DNA from: Chloroherpeton thalassium ATCC 35110
Lineage (GTDB): Bacteria > Bacteroidota > Chlorobiia > Chlorobiales > Chloroherpetonaceae
Assembly: GCF_000020525.1 (NCBI RefSeq)
Contig: NC_011026.1
Coordinates: forward strand, 1,904,001-1,968,000
DNA: 64,000 bases
Direction of reading: 5' to 3'
Shown: piece by piece, positions 58,689-64,000 of the stretch
How positions within the stretch are numbered: the stretch's first letter is position 1
Layout: the number at the start of each line of letters is the position of its first letter
Notes under the pieces: generated by a model
Told to the model about the DNA's origin: nothing
Seen by the model: only the letters and a program-made list of their open reading frames with translations
The model's database searches: none
Translations under genes and position numbers: made by a program

Positions 58689-58749
58689 CCGGTTCAGCGA
58701 ACTGCTTCGCTGCCAAAAAATGTCTCGCAAAAGATTTTATCGATTCTCG

Positions 58750-58774
58750 CAGCTATCGCACAACGCGGTAGCTG
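58750..58774 (+). terminator. Hairpin downstream of nifA
   Basis: CAGCTATCGC (58750-58759) pairs with GCGGTAGCTG (58765-58774) with one G-T, loop ACAAC. A smaller stem CAGCGAA/TTCGCTG lies at 58696-58713. Neither has a T-tract directly after it, so Rho may be involved, or the stem may only protect the mRNA 3' end. Confidence 0.5.
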
Positions 58775-58934
58775 TGTCATAAAAACAATCCTATTTCCCA
58801 GTCTCAGTTCAGCTTCACTATTTTCCTCAAGTTCTCTTTTATTTGCTGTTAAGACACGGTAAAGTCATTTCATATCTTTTTTAAAAAAGCTATATTAGGA
58901 ATAAATATTGATAACGTGTCAAGGAAATCCTGTC

Positions 58935-58971
58935 GCGCCAGCAGTTTCCTGACCGAAAAAAATTCTGGCGC
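58935..58971 (+). promoter_or_regulatory. Hairpin in the peroxiredoxin 5' leader
   Basis: GCGCCAG (58935-58941) pairs with CTGGCGC (58965-58971), 19 bases before the peroxiredoxin ATG. An overlapping AGGAAA/TTTCCT pairing is an alternative. It could be an operator or an mRNA control element. Confidence 0.4.
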
Positions 58972-58990
58972 AACCTAAAACGAAGTTCAA

Positions 58991-59707
58991 ATGGAAGCTG
59001 AAAACAAGTCAGAAGTGATGCCGATGCCGCGCATTGGTGACAAAGCGCCGGCTTTTAGCGCTGTTACAACTCAGGGCGATATTCATTTCCCTGATCAATA
59101 TGCGGGCAGCTGGGTGATTTTATTTAGCCACCCAGCCGATTTTACCCCTGTTTGCACGTCTGAATTCATGACCTTTGCAACTTTGGAGGAAAAATTTGCA
59201 GAAGCGAATTGCAAACTTGTGGGACTCTCGGTTGACGGTTTATATAGTCACATTGCTTGGCTGCGAACAATCAAGGAAAAAATCGAATATCGCGGGATGA
59301 AAAATGTGGAAGTGAAATTTCCGCTGATCGAAGATATCACGATGGAAGTAGCGAAAAAATATGGCATGATTCAGCCCGGCGAAAGTTCCACCAAAGCGGT
59401 GCGTGCGGTTTTTGTCATCGACCCAAAAGGGATCATCCGCACCATTATTTATTATCCGCTTAGTTTGGGTAGAAATTTTGATGAGCTGTATCGTGTGTTG
59501 GTTGCACTTCAAACGGCTGATGAGTTTTCCGTTGCTACGCCAGCTGATTGGCAACCCGGTGATGATGTAATTGTGCCAACTGCCGGTTCCTGCGGCGTTG
59601 CTAAAGAGCGGATGGACGGGAATGAAGAAATGACTTGCTACGACTGGTTCTTCTGCACTAAGAAAATCGATAAAGAAACCATCCTGAAAAGCGTTTTGAA
59701 AAAGTAA
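58991..59707 (+). CDS. Prx6-type peroxiredoxin
   Basis: A 238-residue thiol peroxidase reducing hydrogen peroxide and alkyl hydroperoxides. The peroxidatic Cys is C55 in PADFTPVCTSEF. The long C-terminal arm typical of archaeal/Prx6 enzymes carries further Cys in GSCGVAKERM and CYDWFFCTKKI, which can resolve the sulfenate. The DPKGIIRTIIYYP and GRNFDELYRVL stretches are family landmarks. It lies close to nifA, consistent with protection of nitrogenase from oxidants, but there is a 300-base gap and separate hairpins, so co-transcription is not indicated. Confidence 0.93.
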   Translation: MEAENKSEVMPMPRIGDKAPAFSAVTTQGDIHFPDQYAGSWVILFSHPADFTPVCTSEFMTFATLEEKFAEANCKLVGLSVDGLYSHIAWLRTIKEKIEYRGMKNVEVKFPLIEDITMEVAKKYGMIQPGESSTKAVRAVFVIDPKGIIRTIIYYPLSLGRNFDELYRVLVALQTADEFSVATPADWQPGDDVIVPTAGSCGVAKERMDGNEEMTCYDWFFCTKKIDKETILKSVLKK

Positions 59708-59728
59708 CTTTTTCTTGCTGAGCGAATC

Positions 59729-59759
59729 CGTATCGGCGGAAAAAAAAACCGCCGATACG
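59729..59759. terminator. A9-loop hairpin between convergent genes
   Basis: CGTATCGGCGG (59729-59739) pairs perfectly with CCGCCGATACG (59749-59759) around a loop of nine A's. No T-run follows on the plus strand. Position between convergent genes suggests a terminator. Confidence 0.6.
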
Positions 59760-59772
59760 CGGTTTGCCGCTT

Positions 59773-60462
59773 TTATCTTTCTCCGAAAATCGCAGTTCCG
59801 ATTCGCACCATTGTAGCGCCTTCTTCAATGGCGATGTCAAAGTCTTGGCTCATGCCCATTGAAAGTTCTTTAACTTGTTCAGGGTTTGGGCTGTTTTCTG
59901 CGATTTGCTCCAGCAAATGGCGCATTTGCTGAAATTCCTTTCCAACATCGCTTAAATCGGGCGAGCCGATGGTCATTAATCCATGAATCGCGACGTTTGG
60001 CAGCTCGTGAATTTTCTCAGTTTCAAATAAAAGGTCTTCCGGCATGACGCCGTACTTGCTGTCTTCGTTGGAAATATTTACCTCAAGCAAAATCGGTACG
60101 ATAAGTCCCTCTTTTTCGGCGCGCTTCGAAAGCGCTTCGGCAGTTGCGAACTTGTCGATGGTTTGCACCATTGCGACTTTATCAGCAATGTATTTGATTT
60201 TGTTGGTTTGCAAATGGCCAGTAAAATGCCATTCCGGCTCAAGATTGGCAAGCAGCGGATGTTCAACTTTGTCAAGAAATTCTTGCACGTAATTTTCCCC
60301 AAAATAGCGTTGGCCAGCTTGATACGCTTCCAAAATCGCTTCAGCAGATTTCCGTTTCGAAATCGCAATCAGCTTCACCTCATCCCGTTTTCTGCCCGCA
60401 TTTTCACAAACTTTTAGAATGATGTCGTTGATGCGTGCAAGATTTTCAGATATAGCAGACAT
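59773..60462 (-). CDS. YggS/PLPBP-family pyridoxal phosphate homeostasis protein
   Basis: A 229-residue fold-type III PLP-binding protein that buffers pyridoxal phosphate and influences amino-acid pools. Landmarks: [15 protein letters not shown] (PLP Lys), [48 protein letters not shown] and the C-terminal [30 protein letters not shown]. No enzyme activity is established for the family. It shares strand with the cyclophilin genes upstream but a terminator lies between them. Confidence 0.93.
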   Translation of the reverse strand: MSAISENLARINDIILKVCENAGRKRDEVKLIAISKRKSAEAILEAYQAGQRYFGENYVQEFLDKVEHPLLANLEPEWHFTGHLQTNKIKYIADKVAMVQTIDKFATAEALSKRAEKEGLIVPILLEVNISNEDSKYGVMPEDLLFETEKIHELPNVAIHGLMTIGSPDLSDVGKEFQQMRHLLEQIAENSPNPEQVKELSMGMSQDFDIAIEEGATMVRIGTAIFGER

Positions 60463-60510
60463 GGTTCGTTTGATTTTAGGTCAGAAAAATAAGAACAAAG
60501 AAAAATGCAA

Positions 60511-60538
60511 AAAGGCGTTCTGTTTGAAGAACGCCTTT
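60511..60538 (-). terminator. Intrinsic terminator of the cyclophilin gene
   Basis: Read on the minus strand, AAAGGCGTTCT and AGAACGCCTTT (60511-60521 and 60528-60538) form an eleven-pair stem with a six-base loop, followed by T's. It lies just past the cyclophilin stop at 60557. Confidence 0.9.
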
Positions 60539-60556
60539 CTTGAAATCCACATGGCA

Positions 60557-61039
60557 TTAGACTGCGCGAACGGAAGACATGGTTACCGGCTCAATCGGGT
60601 TATCGCGCATGTCGGTGTTGACATTGGCGATTTTATCAACGACTTCAATTCCGCTGACAACCACACCAAACACGGTGTATTCTCCGTCGAGGAAAAGATT
60701 GTCGTTGTGGTTGATATAGAATTGGCTGCCAGAAGAAGCTTTCTGCGGATTATTGTCGCGAGCGGCTGCAAGTGTGCCTCTTTTGTTGGCGTGCTTAATT
60801 TCGGCTGGCACGCGATAGTTTGGGCCTCCTGTGCCGTGCATCATCCGCTGAGAATCGTCTTTTGAAAGCGGATCGCCACCTTGAATCATAAAATCTTTGA
60901 TGACGCGATGAAACCGAATGCCATCGTAATATTTTTCTTCCACCAACTTTTCGAAATTATCGCGATGTTTGGGTGTATCGTCGAAGAGCTCAACGGTGAT
61001 ATTTCCCAGCGTTGTTTCAATAAGGAATTGTTTCGGCAT
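60557..61039 (-). CDS. Cyclophilin-type peptidyl-prolyl isomerase, cytoplasmic
   Basis: A 160-residue PPIase. The active-site stretch is FHRVIKDFMIQGGDP, with GTLAAARDNNPQKASSGSQFYI and LDGEYTVFGVVVSG completing the fold. No signal peptide, so it is probably cytoplasmic. A longer paralogue with a lipoprotein signal is encoded just upstream. The Trp that binds cyclosporin is absent, as is common in bacteria. Confidence 0.95.
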   Translation of the reverse strand: MPKQFLIETTLGNITVELFDDTPKHRDNFEKLVEEKYYDGIRFHRVIKDFMIQGGDPLSKDDSQRMMHGTGGPNYRVPAEIKHANKRGTLAAARDNNPQKASSGSQFYINHNDNLFLDGEYTVFGVVVSGIEVVDKIANVNTDMRDNPIEPVTMSSVRAV

Positions 61040-61113
61040 GATTGCTTTTGATTGTTTGCAGTTTTCAAGGCAGAAAAATTCTCCGCCGCGCTGAAATGTA
61101 GCCTTGAAAAAAT

Positions 61114-61719
61114 TTAGTTCAAGCGACGAATTTCCATTGGAATGGCTTCAAGCGGATTTTCCAACGCGTCGCGAGGCACTTTCGCGATTTTGTCAGCCAC
61201 TTCCATTCCTTGAACCACTTTCCCGAAAGCCGTGAAAGTGCTGTCGTAATAGTAGTTATGAGTCAAATTTATAAAAAACTGGCTGCCAGAAGATTCCCGA
61301 TTCGGGTTCTTTTCGTCATCTTGGCGAGCCGCGCCAAGTGTCCCGCGCAGATGTTGATGCTTGATTTCCGCCGGAATGGTATAGCCCGGCCCGCCTGAGC
61401 CGTGCAACTGGCGATTTTTTCTGTCGCGAGAAAGCGGATCGCCGCCTTGAATCACCACGCCTGGCACCACCCGATGAAAATACAGGCCATCATAAAAGCC
61501 GTCAGTTTGAAGCTTAATGAAGTTATCGCGGTGCTTCGGCGTATCTTGAAAGAGTTCAATCACCATTTCGCCATAAGGTGTTTCAATAACAAATTGCGCT
61601 GTTGTGTCTTGCAGCGCGGCAGCTTTCTCCGCCTCTGACTTTTTGCCATTGCAAGCTGAGCCAATGAGCAGCGCAACCAGCAGCGGCGCGAAAAAAACAA
61701 GAATCCGTTGGCGTTGCAT
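61114..61719 (-). CDS. Cyclophilin-type peptidyl-prolyl isomerase, lipoprotein
   Basis: A 201-residue PPIase with a lipoprotein signal (LVALLIGSAC, Cys at about 23). The mature domain repeats the cyclophilin core (FHRVVPGVVIQGGDPL, GTLGAARQDDEKNPNRESSGSQFFI, FGKVVQGMEVADKIAK). It probably assists folding on the periplasmic side of a membrane. Together with the cytoplasmic copy downstream it suggests duplication with relocation. Confidence 0.93.
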   Translation of the reverse strand: MQRQRILVFFAPLLVALLIGSACNGKKSEAEKAAALQDTTAQFVIETPYGEMVIELFQDTPKHRDNFIKLQTDGFYDGLYFHRVVPGVVIQGGDPLSRDRKNRQLHGSGGPGYTIPAEIKHQHLRGTLGAARQDDEKNPNRESSGSQFFINLTHNYYYDSTFTAFGKVVQGMEVADKIAKVPRDALENPLEAIPMEIRRLN

Positions 61720-61731
61720 AACTTTTCGGAT

Positions 61732-62412
61732 TTAGCTTTTCAAGCGAGCCATATTTTCACTGGCACTTTTGCCAGGCTTGCTATCCTTGTACAATTTGAG
61801 AATCTCTTCATAAATTTTAACCGCGTCTTCTTTTTGGCCAGCCAACTCGAAATTTCGTGCGGCGTCTTCAAGATACGACGGTGTGAGCGTGTTGAGCGGA
61901 GAGCGCTTAGCCGCTTTTTGATAAAGTGGCGCTGCTTTTGCGTAGGATTGTTGCGCTTCGAGCGAGGCCGCTTGGCCAGAAAGTGCCGTTGCCGCAATCA
62001 GGTCCGCGCTGAGTGAAACGCTTTCAAAATACGTGAGCGCAGAATCATAAACCCCTTTTTCAAAAAACGCTTTGCCTGCATAGAGCTTTGCGATATTGCC
62101 AAAATTCGTTGAGGCATACGATTCTGCAATGTTGAGCAGGCCTTCCGTATCGCCGTTGCCATAAATAGCGGTTTGATAGTCCTTTGCCTCGTAGGCTGGT
62201 TGAATTTTTGCCAGCAAAGTGGCGGCTTGTGTGTTTTGCTGCGCTTGCTGATGATTCCAAAAAATCAGCCCGCCAGAAGCAAGAATGATCGCTGTGGCAA
62301 CCGCAAGCACAGTAGTCTTATTTTTCTCAAAAAAATCAGCGGCTTGGATAAATAGCGCGTCGAGATTGTCTTGACCAAACACGTCGGTTTTGGCTTTTTG
62401 ATGATGTGACAT
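61732..62412 (-). CDS. Membrane-anchored TPR protein (YfgM/TPR_21-like)
   Basis: A 226-residue protein with a short cytoplasmic N-terminus, one membrane helix (about 33-52, TTVLAVATAIILASGGLIFW), and a TPR-like periplasmic domain (AKLYAGKAFFEKGVYDSALTYFESV, APLYQKAAKRSPLN, NFELAGQKEDAVKIYEEILK). This matches the YfgM/TPR_21 family that works with SecYEG and periplasmic chaperones. Being directly upstream of a lipoprotein PPIase supports a role in envelope protein folding, which remains inference. Confidence 0.78.
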   Translation of the reverse strand: MSHHQKAKTDVFGQDNLDALFIQAADFFEKNKTTVLAVATAIILASGGLIFWNHQQAQQNTQAATLLAKIQPAYEAKDYQTAIYGNGDTEGLLNIAESYASTNFGNIAKLYAGKAFFEKGVYDSALTYFESVSLSADLIAATALSGQAASLEAQQSYAKAAPLYQKAAKRSPLNTLTPSYLEDAARNFELAGQKEDAVKIYEEILKLYKDSKPGKSASENMARLKS

Positions 62413-62450
62413 AAATCAGGTTTTAACTTCTATTTTAATAGGTTATGAAA

Positions 62451-62636
62451 TTACTTTTCGGGAACAATGAACCAAGCAATCAGATAAGTAATGACTAACG
62501 GCATAACAGCCGTTGCCAAAGCCAGAATGACCGCAGCAAGGCGCAAAAGCGTGGCATCCAGGCCAAAATATTCTGCTAAACCGCCAAATATGCCAGCAAG
62601 CATTTTATCTGAGCGAGAGCGATAAAGCTTTCTCAT
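62451..62636 (-). CDS. PspC-domain membrane protein
   Basis: A 61-residue protein consisting of one PspC domain: KLYRSRSDKMLAGIFGGLAEYFGLDATLLRL, followed by the hydrophobic helix AAVILALATAVMPLVITYLIAWFIVPEK. In enterobacteria PspC takes part in the phage-shock envelope stress response; stand-alone PspC proteins of this size are widespread in Bacteroidetes and Chlorobi. No pspA or pspB is nearby. Confidence 0.92.
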   Translation of the reverse strand: MRKLYRSRSDKMLAGIFGGLAEYFGLDATLLRLAAVILALATAVMPLVITYLIAWFIVPEK

Positions 62637-62828
62637 GTCCTTAAGTTTTGATGTGTCAGGAATTTACGATTCAGCGCAAACAGGTGCAAAAAATATGAAA
62701 AATTCGGGGCTTTTGTGAAAATAGAGGGAAAATGTGGGGGTAGCCTTTCAAAAAAAGAAAAAACTTTTCATGCCTCTGAACAAATCATTTTTGTTGCCTA
62801 ACAGATGCGGCATTTTTTCTTATGAAAT

Positions 62829-64000
62829 TTATAGAACTAAAGAGCCAAACAAATCGAAAGCTTCGGCATCGGTGATTCGCGCCTGATAAAACGTGCCCAC
62901 TTTGACTTTCTTTTGTTCCGCTTCGTCTAACGCGATGACCACTTCGTTATCTACTTCCGGCGCGTCATATTCGGTTCGGCCAATTGCAAAATTGGCTTCA
63001 AATCGTTCAATTAAAACGGGCATGAATGAACCAACCAGCGCTTGATTTTTAGCATAGGCAATTTCTTCTTGCGCTGCCATTAGCAGTTCTACACGGCGCT
63101 CTTTTTCTTCTTCCGTTAGCGTATCCGGTAATTCGTGTGCTTCTGTGCCTTCCTCGTGCGAATAAGCAAAACAGCCGAGCCGGTCGAATTGGGTTTCCCT
63201 GACAAATTCAACCAACTCCGAAAACTGCTCTTCTGTCTCGTTAGGATATCCAACTAACATGGTGGTGCGAAGTCGAATGCCAGGAACTTCACTGCGGATT
63301 TGCGCAATTAATTCGGTTGTTTTTCGTTTGCTAATTCCGCGTCTCATGGATTTTAGCATCTCGTCGCTGACATGCTGAAGCGGCAAATCGAGATATTTGC
63401 AAATGTTTTCCCGCTCGCGCATAACGGGTAAAATATCAGTTGGAAACATTGCCGGGTAGGCGTAAAGCAAGCGAATCCAATCAAATTGGAGATCGGAAAG
63501 TCGTTGCAGCAATTCGGCCAATTGGCGTTTTCCATTCAGATCGTGTCCGTAGTAAGTGGTGTCTTGAGCGATCAGGCAAAGTTCGCGCACGCCTTTTTCC
63601 TTCAACTTTTTGGCTTCAAGCAGCAGTTCATCTATCGGGCGAGACACCTGTTTGCCGCGCATGAGCGGAATTGCGCAAAATGCGCAAGGATGGTCGCAGC
63701 CTTCAGAAATTTTCAAATACGAAAAATAAGGCGGCGTCAATAGTTCGCGTTCTCCTAAAAGGTGCGTTTTATAATGTCCGCCGAGTTCCGCAATAATTTG
63801 GGACAAATCGCGGGTGCCAAAATAGCAATCGACTTCAGGAATTTCCTCGCGCAAGGCGTCTTTGTAGCGCTCGGAGAGGCAGCCAAACACAATCACTTTT
63901 TTAATGCGTTTCGCTTCCTTAAAACGAATGGCTTCCAAAATTTGATCGATCGATTCCTGTTTAGACTTATCGATGAAGCCGCACGTGTTAATTAGAATTG
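62829..64000 (-). CDS. rimO: Ribosomal protein S12 methylthiotransferase RimO, N-terminus beyond right edge
   Basis: Radical-SAM enzyme that adds a methylthio group to Asp of ribosomal protein S12. The frame is open to the window edge: residues before the internal ATG at 63938 read ILINTCGFIDKSKQESIDQI, which includes the third Cys of the N-terminal auxiliary cluster domain, so the gene is cut by the window. The radical-SAM motif is SEGCDHPCAFCAIPLMRGKQ (CxxxCxxC). The C-terminal TRAM domain includes GRTEYDAPEVDNEVVIAL and GTFYQARITDAEAFDLFG. MGRPISRPI-like SRPIDELL follows the cluster, as in RimO. MiaB-type tRNA methylthiotransferase is excluded by the DAPEVDN motif. Confidence 0.95.
   Translation of the reverse strand, partial: ILINTCGFIDKSKQESIDQILEAIRFKEAKRIKKVIVFGCLSERYKDALREEIPEVDCYFGTRDLSQIIAELGGHYKTHLLGERELLTPPYFSYLKISEGCDHPCAFCAIPLMRGKQVSRPIDELLLEAKKLKEKGVRELCLIAQDTTYYGHDLNGKRQLAELLQRLSDLQFDWIRLLYAYPAMFPTDILPVMRERENICKYLDLPLQHVSDEMLKSMRRGISKRKTTELIAQIRSEVPGIRLRTTMLVGYPNETEEQFSELVEFVRETQFDRLGCFAYSHEEGTEAHELPDTLTEEEKERRVELLMAAQEEIAYAKNQALVGSFMPVLIERFEANFAIGRTEYDAPEVDNEVVIALDEAEQKKVKVGTFYQARITDAEAFDLFGSLVL

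Overview
The window looks like a chromosomal segment of a Chlorobi-type bacterium (moderate GC, few Shine-Dalgarno sites, TonB-dependent receptors, a type IX secretion-like sorting tail, NifV and NifA, a DsrC/TusE-family protein, and a citramalate route to isoleucine). From the protein sequences I suspect Chloroherpeton thalassium or a close relative. That is recognition, not a search result.

Layout. 0-11.8 kb: a TPR protein cut by the left edge, a DUF1232 protein, tRNA-Arg(CCG), pgi, an RsbW-like anti-sigma kinase, a triple-PAS hybrid histidine kinase, a di-heme cytochrome c peroxidase, groES-groEL behind two CIRCE operators, and an RluA-family pseudouridine synthase. 11.8-15.1 kb: RidA, two alpha/beta hydrolases and an EamA transporter in tight series. 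15.3-27.3 kb: a minus-strand branched-chain amino acid operon, ilvD-ilvB-ilvN-ilvC-leuB-leuA-leuC-leuD-cimA. It is preceded by a leader peptide packed with Leu, Val and Ile codons and by a terminator/antiterminator pair, which is a complete ribosome-mediated attenuator. Palindromic dispersed repeats sit in its intergenic spaces. 27.6-41.8 kb: a receiver protein, a DsrC/TusE-like protein, a hemerythrin, PgeF, a PorZ-like propeller protein, parts of a peptide ABC transporter, a DUF155 protein, a prolyl-oligopeptidase-fold protein without its catalytic triad, two HAD phosphatases and a nitrilase-family amidase.

42.1-51.2 kb holds the most system-like locus. Two tandem TonB-dependent receptors are followed by a YfiR-like periplasmic protein, a secreted CarboxypepD_reg-TonB_C fusion, a PilJ-like sensor histidine kinase and a two-receiver response regulator whose second receiver has Glu at the phospho-acceptor site. 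I read it as a candidate outer-membrane-to-cytoplasm signalling system. Convergent to it lies a 1366-residue CheB-CheR-PAS-kinase fusion whose H-box histidine is Asn.

55.8-64 kb: nifV overlapping nifA, a Prx6-type peroxiredoxin, a YggS-type PLP protein, two cyclophilins, a membrane-anchored TPR protein, a PspC protein, and rimO cut by the right edge. No CRISPR array, rRNA, transposase gene or prophage was seen.
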